From G963675935 sp963803125 (GTDB lineage Bacteria > Planctomycetota > Planctomycetia > Pirellulales > Thermoguttaceae): DNA of 64,000 nucleotides. Shown piece by piece: positions 41,719-50,076 of the stretch (position 1 is the stretch's first letter; each line of letters begins with the position of its first letter). Location of the stretch: the NCBI GenBank assembly GCA_963803125.1, contig CAWDLR010000002.1, forward strand, positions 1,302,001 through 1,366,000, read 5' to 3'. The position numbers and the translations under genes were made by a program. Under the pieces are notes generated by a model, which was given only the letters and a program-made list of their open reading frames with translations, did no database searches and was not told the origin of the DNA.

Positions 41719-43920
41719 ATGGCAAAACAGACCGATAACAAACAGGACAAGAAGAACCCGGCGGCCATGGCAAACGGCTGGGTTTCTTTGACGTGGGACG
41801 ACCTGGACGGTTGGGCCGGAAGCCGCAGCGTCTCGCGGGGGCGGGCGTATCAACGCCAGGATCGCGTCAAGAATCTGGCGATCTCCGACGAGGGACGACT
41901 GCTCGCCACCGTCGTGGGCGGCGACCGCTACGTCGTCTCCGTCCGGCTGAACCCCGGCAAGAAGAAGCACGACAAGATCGAGTCCCGTTGCACCTGTCCG
42001 GTCGGCTACAACTGCAAACACGCCGTGGCGGCCGTTGCCGCTTACCTTCAGACGTTGGCCGACGGGGCAACGGTTCCCATCGCCGACGCCGACGATCCAC
42101 GCTGGCGCAAACTCTCCCCCGTCGACGTGGAAGACGAAGATGATTTGGACGAGTGGGACGACGAGGAGGAAGCGGACGAAGAAGAGGAAGAGGACGAAGA
42201 AGAAAATGACGACGAAGAAGAAGATGATGACGACGACGAGGATGACGACGAGGAACAGGAAGCGGACGAAGAGGATGAATTGGAAGTGAAGCCGCCGAAG
42301 CGTCGGCAGCCGCAACGGCAATCACGCGCCGAATGGGATGCCAAAATTCAGCAGCACATTCGCGGCAAAAGCCGCGAGGAACTGACCGATCAGCTTCTCT
42401 CGCTCGTCGAGCGCTATCCCGAATTGCGGGAGGAGTTTCGAGAACGGATTGCCCTGAGCGAAGGCGACGTGGACCGACTGGTGGCCCAGGCGCGGCGGGA
42501 ATTGCGGGATCGCACTTCGGAAATCGGCTGGCAGAACCATTGGCAGGACGAGGGTCATACGCCCGACTATAGGCGGTTGAAGCATCGTCTGGAGCGACTG
42601 GTCGAGTTGGGTCATTCGGACGCGGTCGTCGCATTGGGACGCGAGTTCATCAAACGGGCCATGGATCAGGTGGGACAATCCCACGACGAAGGCGAAACGG
42701 GGATGGCGGCGGCCGAATGTCTGCCCGTGGTGTTCGACGCGGTCGCAAAATCAACGCTCTCGGGACCGCGGAAGATACTGTTTGCCATCAATGCTTACAT
42801 GGAGGACGATTACGACGTAATCGGCGATTCGGCGGAAGCGGTTCTCGACGCCAAGTGGGCGCCCGCCGACTGGTCGGCCGTGGCCGATGAACTGAGCCGG
42901 CGGCTTGAGAAAGCATCCAAAGCACCCGGCGATGCGTGGGAACGCAACTACAAGCGAGACAATCTCAGCGGTTGGCTGCTTACCGCCCTGGAAAATGCCG
43001 GGCGCGGCGGCGAGTTGCTCGCGGTCTATGAAGCCGAGGCGCGGGCCACCGGCAGCTACGAGCGGCTGGTCCGATACTTGATTGCCGAAAAGCGGTTTGA
43101 TGACGCCGAGCGTTGGGCCAAGGAGGGCATCGAGAAGACGCGCGAGAAGCTGCCAGGCATCGCCTCCGGCCTGGCCGCCTCGTTGTGCGAGGTGTCGCGC
43201 GGCCGCCGACAATGGGACGTCGTTGCCGCCCACGCCGCCTGGCGGTTCTTTGAACGGCCGCACGGATCGAGCTTCGATGAACTTGTCGCGCAGTCGGTGA
43301 AGGCGAAGTGCGGCGAGCAGGTACGCGCGGCGGCGCTGCGTTTCCTGGAAACCGGCGATTTGCCCTTTCGCCACGTTGCCTCGACGAAGGCGGGACAGAC
43401 AATCCGGGTTGACGCCGCCTGGCCGCTGCCGGTGCCCGATTACCTCGTGCCGCTGATGCGTCCGAGCAGTCGCTCGATTGAGCCGCGCGGGCCGCACTAC
43501 GACGTATTGCTCGATATGGCCATTGCCGCGAAGAAACCCGACGAAGTGCTGCACTGGTACGACAAGATGTCGAAAGGGCAAAAACGCTCCGGCGGATGGG
43601 GGTGGGATGGAGGAAGCACGGCCGACCGCGTTGCCGCCGTAGTGGCCAAGTCGCATCCCGAACGGGCGTTGGAAATTTATCGGAAAGGGTTGGATGGAAC
43701 CTTGCCGCAGGCCCACGCCTCGGCCTACGAATCGGCGGCGGAGTATCTGAAGATGATGCGGCCGATCATGAAATCCCTCGGCCGTGAAGCCGATTGGGCG
43801 GCCTTGCTGGCGGAAATTCGCTTGAAATATCGCAACCGTCCGCGTTTCATGGAGATTCTGGACAAGCTCGAAGGCCGCACCATTCTCCAGACCCAAAAGG
43901 CCCCGGGCCGAAAGCGCTGA
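41719..43920 (+). CDS. SWIM zinc-finger protein
   Basis: 733 residues from MAKQTDNKQDKKNPAAMAN; the open frame upstream is not protein-like. SWIM motif at about residues 94-104: CTCPVGYNCKHAVA (CxC-xn-CxH). An acidic run of about 50 Asp/Glu follows (residues 140-195). The remaining 500 residues are helical, with TPR-like pieces such as RLVRYLIAEKRFDDAERWAKEGIEKTR. SWIM proteins of this type accompany helicases or bind nucleic acid or partners; here it stands alone. Cytoplasmic. Confidence 0.85.
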   Translation: MAKQTDNKQDKKNPAAMANGWVSLTWDDLDGWAGSRSVSRGRAYQRQDRVKNLAISDEGRLLATVVGGDRYVVSVRLNPGKKKHDKIESRCTCPVGYNCKHAVAAVAAYLQTLADGATVPIADADDPRWRKLSPVDVEDEDDLDEWDDEEEADEEEEEDEEENDDEEEDDDDDEDDDEEQEADEEDELEVKPPKRRQPQRQSRAEWDAKIQQHIRGKSREELTDQLLSLVERYPELREEFRERIALSEGDVDRLVAQARRELRDRTSEIGWQNHWQDEGHTPDYRRLKHRLERLVELGHSDAVVALGREFIKRAMDQVGQSHDEGETGMAAAECLPVVFDAVAKSTLSGPRKILFAINAYMEDDYDVIGDSAEAVLDAKWAPADWSAVADELSRRLEKASKAPGDAWERNYKRDNLSGWLLTALENAGRGGELLAVYEAEARATGSYERLVRYLIAEKRFDDAERWAKEGIEKTREKLPGIASGLAASLCEVSRGRRQWDVVAAHAAWRFFERPHGSSFDELVAQSVKAKCGEQVRAAALRFLETGDLPFRHVASTKAGQTIRVDAAWPLPVPDYLVPLMRPSSRSIEPRGPHYDVLLDMAIAAKKPDEVLHWYDKMSKGQKRSGGWGWDGGSTADRVAAVVAKSHPERALEIYRKGLDGTLPQAHASAYESAAEYLKMMRPIMKSLGREADWAALLAEIRLKYRNRPRFMEILDKLEGRTILQTQKAPGRKR

Positions 43921-44049
43921 AAAGAAACGTGGCAGAAGAGCTTGACGCGGCGACTCTGCGCGGCCCTACAGCAATCTCTTCGGGCTGGTAGTCGGCAAAG
44001 GCATATCTTGTGGATGTCGGGGTCGCAGTCGCCCTGCCGATCGCGGGCG

Positions 44050-44780
44050 TCAGTTCCTCTTGAGCGAGCCGATGAACTCCGCCCAGAGTTCGTCCAGCGG
44101 TTTGTGGGCGTATTGGCGGAAGAGGTCGTCGCTGTACTTTCCGTCGCGGGCGGCCGTGTTGAGACGTTGTACAAACGAGCGGTTCTTCGTGCGCACGATC
44201 CAGTCGAAAAAGGCTGCCGTCGTCTGATAGCCGTCGGTGTAGTTGGCACGTTGCGGATTGACGCGGGGACGGCGCCGCGCCGGCTCGTACTTGAACCAGC
44301 GGACGTAGTCGGCGATCCCTTCGGTGACCCAGCCCGGCACGCGGTGGTGATACGATTGCACGACGTGGCAGAGCTCGTGGATCACCGCTCCGTAATCGTC
44401 GGGATGGTGCTTGAACCAATCGGTGCAGCAGGTGATCTGCGCCCGGCCGTCCAGGCGACGCCGCGCTTGTTGGCGAAGACGATCTTGACTGCCACCGGCG
44501 GGCGAAAACCGGGAGAACCGAGCTGCGCCCAGATCAGCGGGTAGTTCTGTTCGCAACGCAACTTGGCGCGGGCGGCCCATTTGGCCATCTCCGGCGCTTG
44601 CGAGGTGTCGAGCGTGATCCGCAGCGGCGGGACTTTGCCGGGCTTCTCGCTCGTGTCTTGCCCGGGGGCCGGCGAAGCGGTCTGCGCCGAGAGCGTGGCG
44701 GTGCTGCCCTGCCAGACGAACAAGACAAGCGCCGCCAGGACAAACTGCAAAGCACGGGTCTTTCGAGTCTGTAGCATCAT
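44050..44780 (-). pseudogene. Plant basic-secretory-protein-like metallopeptidase, frameshifted
   Basis: The first frame starts MMLQTRKTRALQFVLAALVL (signal peptide) and runs through KLRCEQNYPLIWAQLG to GVAWTAG; the second takes over with AQITCCTDWFKHHPDDYGAVIHELCHVVQSYHHRVPGWVTEGIADYVRW. HELCH is the zinc-binding HExxH of the BSP family (PF04450), and the family usually reads GVAxTxG-x-I at the join. Adding one G in the GGG at 44442-44444 restores a single protein of about 243 residues. An exported protein if intact. Confidence 0.8.
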
Positions 44781-44809
44781 TACCGGGTTCGACAACAAGA
44801 AAAAGCCCT

Positions 44810-44915
44810 CGTTCCCACGCTCCGCGTGGGAACGCACTGGTCCCGACGCTCTGCGTCGCCCGTCCCGGCGGAGAGCGTCGGAAAGACAGCGGTTCCCACG
44901 CGGAGCGTGGGAACC
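44810..44915. repeat. Doublet of GTTCCCACGCNNNGCGTGGGAAC palindromes
   Basis: Palindromes 44810-44834 and 44891-44915 with GACGCTCTGCGTC / GGAGAGCGTC between them, the same arrangement as at 5522-5671. They lie upstream of the basic-secretory-protein-like gene. Confidence 0.85.
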
Positions 44916-45023
44916 AGAACCCGGTAATGATGCTACAGACGCGGTCTTTCTGAGTTCTGGTTTCATGATTGTGTCTTTATGGCGAGGGCACTCCGATCTG
45001 GTTTTCCACAGTGTATGCCGGCG

Positions 45024-45865
45024 TCACCGTCGCCGCAAGGCGGCAAGCGACGTTGCCGCCAGGTAGGCGGCGCCGGCGACGAGAATGATCACCGGGCCGC
45101 TGGGCACGTCGAGCGGGTAGCTGACGGCGATGCCGGCGGTGACCACGGCCATGCAGCAGAGCACGGCGGCGGCCATCATCTGCCAGAGTTGCCGGGCGAA
45201 GTGGCCCGCGATCGCGGCCGGCAGGGTCAGCAGCGCAATCACCAGCACGATGCCCACCACCCGGATCAGCAACACGACAGTAACGGCCGTCAGGCACAAC
45301 AACATCATGTAGAGCAGCTTCGTCCGCGCCCGCGCAACTCGGCGAACTCCTCGTCGAAGCAGAGCGCCAGCAGCTTCGGATAGAAGCCCAGCCCGAGGGC
45401 GACAACCACGGCGTCCAACACCAGCACCGTCCAGACATCGCGCCAGCCGACAAGGAAGATGTCGCCGAAGAGAAAACCCATCGCCGCATTGTAGCTCTTG
45501 GCCTTGTATAAGAAGACCAAGCCGATCGCCATGCCGAGGGCCCAGACGGCGCTGATTACGGTGTCCTCGCGTTGCCGGGCGTAGAGGCTCACCAGGCCGA
45601 TGACGATCGCCGAGAGCAGCGCGGCGGCCAACGCGCCCTCCATCGGGGTGCACCACTGGCAGCCGCAGGCGACGTTCAGGTATAGCGCCGCCCCGATCCC
45701 GCCCAGCACGCAGTGCGAAATCGCCGCGGCGATGTAGGTGATCCGCCGCGTGACCACGTACGAGCCGACGATGCCGAACGATACGCTCGCCAGCACGCCG
45801 GCCAACAGCGCATAACGCAGGAACAGGCCGTCGGGGCTTCGCAGGGCGTCGAAGAACTCAATCAT
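45024..45865 (-). pseudogene. znuB: Zinc/manganese ABC transporter permease, frameshifted
   Basis: The first frame has the ABC-3 permease N-part: LFLRYALLAGVLASVSFGIVGSYVV, TRRITYIAAAISHCVLGGIG (the conserved AISH) and YNAAMGFLFGDIFLVGWRDV up to FDEEFAELRG. The second continues ARTKLLYMMLLCLTAVTVV, VGIVLVIALLTLPAAIAG and LDVPSGPVIILVAGAAYLAA. One extra G at the CCC 45329-45331 (plus strand) would join them into about 280 residues, the normal length. It follows znuC with an 8-nt overlap. Real decay or sequence error. Confidence 0.83.
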
Positions 45866-46667
45866 GGACGTGGCCCGAGGGGAAGAACTCGTTGTGGCGG
45901 ACCATGCGGACGTCGCCGCCGTAGATGTCGCGAATGGCCTCGCCGGTCATCGCGCTGGTGGGATGCACGACGACGCGGCGATTCACGCAGACCACGCGCT
46001 CGACAAGCTGCGAGACGAAGCCCAGATCGTGCGAGACCATCAGAATCGTCATGCGGCGATTCAACTCGCCCAGCAAAGCCAGCAGCCGCGTCTCGACGAG
46101 CGAATCGACGTTCGAGGTCGGTTCGTCCAAGAGCAGCAGATCGGGATTGCAGCACAAGGCGCGGGCGATCAACACCCGTTGCCGCTGTCCGCCGGAGAGC
46201 GAGGCAAAGGAGCGATGAGCGAAATCAAGCATGTCAACTTGTGCGAGCGCGTCGAGGGCCGCGCGGCGATCGGCGCGGGAATGCCAGCCGGTCAGGTTCG
46301 CCAGGAAGCGCTGCCAAGCCGGGGTTTGCGGAACCGCAAGCGGTTCTTCGCCTCGATGTCCGAGGCGGCCCATCAGGACGATGTCCATTGCCGTGACGGG
46401 AAACTGGGGGTCGTGATCGACGTGCTGCGGCATGTAGCCGATGCGCAGCCGGGCGCGGCGGGGCGGTTGACCGAAGACGCGAATCTCGCCCCGCTCGGGC
46501 GACAGCAGGCCGAGAATCAGTTTGATCAGCGTCGTCTTGCCGCCGCCGTTGGGACCTACCACGCAGACCGCCTGGCGATCGGCGATCGAAAGCGTCACGT
46601 CCTCCAGGACCGGCTCGCCGCCGTAGGAGAAGGTCACGTCGCGCAAAGAAATCACCGGTTCGCTCAC
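45858..46667 (-). CDS. znuC: Zinc/manganese ABC transporter ATP-binding protein
   Basis: 269 residues. Walker A VGPNGGGKTTLIKLI, Q-loop GYMPQHVDHD, signature LSGGQRQRVLIARAL, Walker B LLLLDEPTSNVD, H-loop VSHDLGF: a complete ABC ATPase of the metal (ZnuC/MntB) group. The ATG overlaps the stop of the substrate-binding gene by 4 nt (46664-46667). It drives metal uptake through the downstream permease. Confidence 0.93.
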   Translation of the reverse strand: MSEPVISLRDVTFSYGGEPVLEDVTLSIADRQAVCVVGPNGGGKTTLIKLILGLLSPERGEIRVFGQPPRRARLRIGYMPQHVDHDPQFPVTAMDIVLMGRLGHRGEEPLAVPQTPAWQRFLANLTGWHSRADRRAALDALAQVDMLDFAHRSFASLSGGQRQRVLIARALCCNPDLLLLDEPTSNVDSLVETRLLALLGELNRRMTILMVSHDLGFVSQLVERVVCVNRRVVVHPTSAMTGEAIRDIYGGDVRMVRHNEFFPSGHVHD

Positions 46668-47674
46668 GGCGGACTCCCGCTTCCAGTCTTTGTCTGTTTT
46701 GTCGGTGGCGGCGAACTCTCGCGCATGGCCGTTTCGATTTTCATGGCGATGTCTTCGATGTCGGCAATCACGTTCTCGCCCAGTCCGTTGAGCGGCACGA
46801 CCTGGCCGCCCAGCGCGTCGGCGACCGCCCGGGCGCTTTCCGGATCGAACTCGGGCTGCACAAAGACGGTCTTCACACCCTGCCTTTTCGCATCCTCGAT
46901 CAGTGCGAACTGGTGTTTGCCCGTCGGCATCTGGCCGCCGAGTTGAATTGCGGCTTCTTTCAGGCCGTAGGCGTCGGCGAAATAGGCAAAACCCGGGTGA
47001 AAGACGTAGAAAGAGCGGCCGCGATAGGGCGCGAGTCTCCGGGCAACTTGTTGCTGGAGGAGGTCGAGACGGCGATCGAGCGACGACAAGTTGCGGCGAT
47101 AGTCCTTTGCGTGCGACGGATCGGCTCGGCAGAGCCCTGCGGCGATGTTGGCGGCCATCGTCTTCAGCAGTGGCGGCGAGAGCCAGACGTGCGGATCCCG
47201 CTCCGCGGCGTCATTTGCCGCGTGGCCGTCGTGGCCGCTCTCTTCGCAGCACGGGCCGACCAGCGGCAGTTTCTTGATGCCTTCAGTCGTGTCGACAATC
47301 AAGAGTCGTTGATTACCCTCCTGGACCCTCTCCAGGACTGCCGCCTCGAAGGGCAGGCCGACTTGGAAGAAGACCGCGGCCCGGCCCAGCGCGACGGCCT
47401 GCTGCGGACCGGGCTCGAAGGTGTGTGGGTCCTGGCCCGGTTGAACCAACACGTCAACCTTCACGTGCTTGCCGCCGATCTGCTCGACGAGATACCGCAA
47501 CGGCGGAATGCCCACGAACGCCGCCAAGCGTCGGTCGGGCGGGTCTTGCTTTGCCGCCGGACCGCAGCCGAGGGCAAGAAATGCCGCGACTGCGACTGTG
47601 CCGAGCACGACGCAGAGGACGCGCGGAAAGCGGAGGTACCCTGCGCGGCGCGTTCGATCGACGGGCTGCGACAT
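46664..47674 (-). CDS. znuA: Zinc/manganese ABC transporter substrate-binding lipoprotein
   Basis: 336 residues. An N-terminal helix ends in the lipobox LALGC, so it is anchored outside the inner membrane. Cluster A-I signatures: VDVLVQPGQDPHTFEPGPQQ (metal His), ESGHDGHAANDAAERDPHVWLSP (a short His-rich loop, as in ZnuA), YVFHPGFAYFADAYGL and VFVQPEFDPESA with the last metal-binding acid. The His/Asp-rich loop favours zinc. First gene of znuACB after the regulator, with a 3-nt gap. Confidence 0.92.
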   Translation of the reverse strand: MSQPVDRTRRAGYLRFPRVLCVVLGTVAVAAFLALGCGPAAKQDPPDRRLAAFVGIPPLRYLVEQIGGKHVKVDVLVQPGQDPHTFEPGPQQAVALGRAAVFFQVGLPFEAAVLERVQEGNQRLLIVDTTEGIKKLPLVGPCCEESGHDGHAANDAAERDPHVWLSPPLLKTMAANIAAGLCRADPSHAKDYRRNLSSLDRRLDLLQQQVARRLAPYRGRSFYVFHPGFAYFADAYGLKEAAIQLGGQMPTGKHQFALIEDAKRQGVKTVFVQPEFDPESARAVADALGGQVVPLNGLGENVIADIEDIAMKIETAMRESSPPPTKQTKTGSGSPP

Positions 47675-47677
47675 CCG

Positions 47678-47962
47678 TCACCCTCCTTTGCGTCCCGCGA
47701 TATCAGCCTCGCAGACCAGGTGGACGGCGTGACAATCGTCGCACTCGGCCAGGGCGTGATGTTCGGCGAACTCGACCCAGTGCCTGCGCTGGTCGGGCGA
47801 CATGATTCCGCTCCCCTTGCACAGCGGGCAGACACTGTCGAGAGCCGAGAGGATTGCCGCGCGAATGAACTCCGATCGATTGGCCATCCCGTTCATCGCC
47901 GCCAGAAGGGGTTCGTCAACTTTGAAGGTGACGATCTCCTGTTTCTTTTTCCGCGCACTCAT
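47678..47962 (-). CDS. Ribbon-helix-helix regulator with zinc ribbon, probable metal sensor
   Basis: 94 residues. MSARKKKQEIVTFKVDEPLLAAMNGMANRSEFIRAAILSAL is a CopG-type ribbon-helix-helix DNA-binding domain (strand, helix, then the RSEFIRxAI second helix). The C-terminal half holds CPLCKGSG and AECDDCHAVHLVC with His residues between (FAEHHALAECDD), a zinc-ribbon-like metal site. It is 3 nt from znuA, so it likely senses metal and controls this transporter, analogous to NikR but with another sensor domain. Confidence 0.82.
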   Translation of the reverse strand: MSARKKKQEIVTFKVDEPLLAAMNGMANRSEFIRAAILSALDSVCPLCKGSGIMSPDQRRHWVEFAEHHALAECDDCHAVHLVCEADIAGRKGG

Positions 47963-47983
47963 GGTCTCGGTTCTCGCGATGAT

Positions 47984-48002
47984 TATTACCTCGTATTACC
48001 TC
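47984..48002 (-). promoter_or_regulatory. Two TATTACCTC direct repeats, possible operator
   Basis: TATTACCTC occurs at 47984-47992 and 47994-48002, a 10-bp period, one helical turn. It lies 22 nt before the start of the CopG-like gene on the minus strand. Ribbon-helix-helix repressors bind such phased repeats. Autoregulation of the znu operon is inferred. Confidence 0.5.
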
Positions 48003-48151
48003 TATCGTAGGGTGAGGCGGCCGATTCGTCTACCCCCCGGCGAAAAAATCGGCTACGTTCTCGTTTTCTGAGAGGGGAGCGCGCTTGCGATCCTGCCCGC
48101 GCTGCCCTCACCCCCGGCCCCTCTCCCAAAGGGAGAAGGGAGGCTGAGACC

Positions 48152-48928
48152 ATGACTACTGCCCAGATCATTATTCCCGCCCGGCTTGCCTCGACGCGGT
48201 TGCCGCGGAAGCTGCTGCTGCGCGAGACGGGTAAATCGCTGATCCAGCACACTTACGAAGCGGCCCGGCGTTCGGCCCGGGCGGCCGGCGTCTGCGTGGC
48301 GACCGATCATGCGGAGATCTTCGATGAGGTCCGTTCTTTCGGCGGCCGGGTGGAGATGACGAGCCCGACCGCCCCGAGCGGCACCGATCGGGTGGCGGAG
48401 GTGGCGCGGCGGATCAGCGGCGTCAACATCATCGTCAACGTGCAAGGCGACGAGCCGGAGATTGCCGGCACGTCAATAGATCTGGCGATCGAGCTGCTGG
48501 AATCGCATCCCACGGCCGTGATGAGCACGCTGGCCACGCCGATCCGCGACCGCCGGCAACTGGAAGACCCGGCGTGCGTGAAGGTCGTCTTTGACGCCGC
48601 CGGCCGGGCGATGTACTTCAGCCGCAGCGTGATCCCCCATCCGCGGCGATGGGACGATGCCCTTTTGTCGTCCGACCCGCCCACGTTCTATCAACACGTC
48701 GGTCTCTATGCCTATCGCCGCGATTTCCTGCTCGACCTGGCGTCGATGCCGCCGTGCCGGCTGGAACAACTGGAGGGACTCGAACAGCTTCGCGTTCTCG
48801 ACTGCGGCCGTCCGATCCTGGTCGGCGTGGTCAACGAAGCGACCTTCGGCATCGACACGCCGGACGACTACCGGGCGTTTGTGGAGAAGCAGCGGCGATC
48901 GGGGCGTTCAAATCCCCGCGCGAGTTGA
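48152..48928 (+). CDS. kdsB: 3-deoxy-manno-octulosonate cytidylyltransferase
   Basis: 258 residues. The nucleotidyltransferase motif is IIIPARLASTRLPRKLL; further landmarks are VCVATDHAEI, TSPTAPSGTDRVAEV, IIVNVQGDEPEI and YQHVGLYAYRRDFL. It makes CMP-KDO for lipopolysaccharide inner core, so the organism has a Gram-negative outer membrane. GGGAGG precedes the ATG by 9 nt. It is divergent from the metal-regulator gene. Confidence 0.95.
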   Translation: MTTAQIIIPARLASTRLPRKLLLRETGKSLIQHTYEAARRSARAAGVCVATDHAEIFDEVRSFGGRVEMTSPTAPSGTDRVAEVARRISGVNIIVNVQGDEPEIAGTSIDLAIELLESHPTAVMSTLATPIRDRRQLEDPACVKVVFDAAGRAMYFSRSVIPHPRRWDDALLSSDPPTFYQHVGLYAYRRDFLLDLASMPPCRLEQLEGLEQLRVLDCGRPILVGVVNEATFGIDTPDDYRAFVEKQRRSGRSNPRAS

Positions 48929-48962
48929 CGCGGATTACTCAGAGGCCGGAGAAAACGCCAAC

Positions 48963-49823
48963 TTAGCGTCGTCGGGCGAAACCGACAAACGCGAGGCCGG
49001 CCGTCAGCAGCAGGGCCAAGGTGCCGGGCTCGGGCACCGGCGGGAGCTTAGGCGCATCCGGCGTGTTGGGGACTCCCGGACTGCTGTTCAGCAACATGCG
49101 TTTCGAGATTACGTTCGTCGGATACGCGTATTGGCCGAAGTCGTAGGCGACGCCGGTATAACCATCCTCCAACTGGACGTCGGCAATGCTCTCGCCCACG
49201 GCGACGCCGCGTCCCGTATAAACGTACGCCCCATTCGCGTCGGTGAGGATTCCCTCGGCAGTCACGCCGGGCGACACGGTCGGCGTCGTCAGGGTGATCG
49301 TATAGTCGTCGGCAGGCAAGCTCTTGAAGGTGTATGCGCCGTTTGCATCGGTTACGGCAATCAATACGGTATCGTTCGATGCGTCGCTCAACGAAACGAC
49401 CATGTCGCAGATCGCCCAGTCGCCGCTGTCGCGGACACCGTTGAAGTTTGCATCGTAATAGACCACGCCCGACAGGGAGCCAATCGCCCCTGAAGTACTC
49501 AGCGCCGACACCACCGAGCTTTCCCCAACAGTGTCGTCGGACGACCAGGAACTCAAGAGGGTGGAGCTCAGCGAAGAGACGGGAGAGGAGGAGGGAGTCG
49601 GGGCGAGCAGCGTCCGCGAGAACCCGTTCCACTGCCACGAGTCGTAGCCGACAATTCCCGCATTGGCCAGTGTGGCCGACAGCAGAAATATCGCCACACA
49701 CCACAAGACCGGGCGCGCGCCAGCACGCGCGCCGCCACCGGCGGTTTCTGAAGGAGTGCCATATTCTCTGTTCCTGTTGAAGAGTCGGCAGGAGAAACCT
49801 CCCCTGCCTCTTGCCTTCTTCAA
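48963..49823 (-). CDS. PEP-CTERM protein with a SdrD-B-like repeat domain
   Basis: 286 residues. A hydrophobic signal helix (VLWCVAIFLLSATLANAG) follows an about 38-residue basic leader. The middle holds a Cna-B/SdrD-B-like segment: LSGVVYYDANFNGVRDSGDW, then DANGAYTFKSLPADDYTITL. The C-terminus is a PEP-CTERM sorting signal: PVPEPGTLALLLTAGLAFVGFARRR (PEP, membrane helix, Arg cluster). Exported and probably processed by exosortase onto the surface. Confidence 0.9.
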   Translation of the reverse strand: MKKARGRGGFSCRLFNRNREYGTPSETAGGGARAGARPVLWCVAIFLLSATLANAGIVGYDSWQWNGFSRTLLAPTPSSSPVSSLSSTLLSSWSSDDTVGESSVVSALSTSGAIGSLSGVVYYDANFNGVRDSGDWAICDMVVSLSDASNDTVLIAVTDANGAYTFKSLPADDYTITLTTPTVSPGVTAEGILTDANGAYVYTGRGVAVGESIADVQLEDGYTGVAYDFGQYAYPTNVISKRMLLNSSPGVPNTPDAPKLPPVPEPGTLALLLTAGLAFVGFARRR

Positions 49824-50076
49824 CCCTCATCCTAGTTGAACCCCGCAGATTCAGCAAGAGAAATTTACCCGGCGATGTTGCGATTCTGCACCGTCGATGC
49901 AAGTTGTTGATAACTTAAGAGTTACGGCTTCGACAGTCGCCAGGGACGTGAGACATCCCAGATTGCGGCGTGGGAGTTGGGGTAATGCTTTGGCAGCCGT
50001 TTACCTTAGCTGCCGAGGCAGAAGGGAGGCAAAAGCGCGAAGACGGGTTGGCCGGCGTGAAGTACGACGCCCGGAA

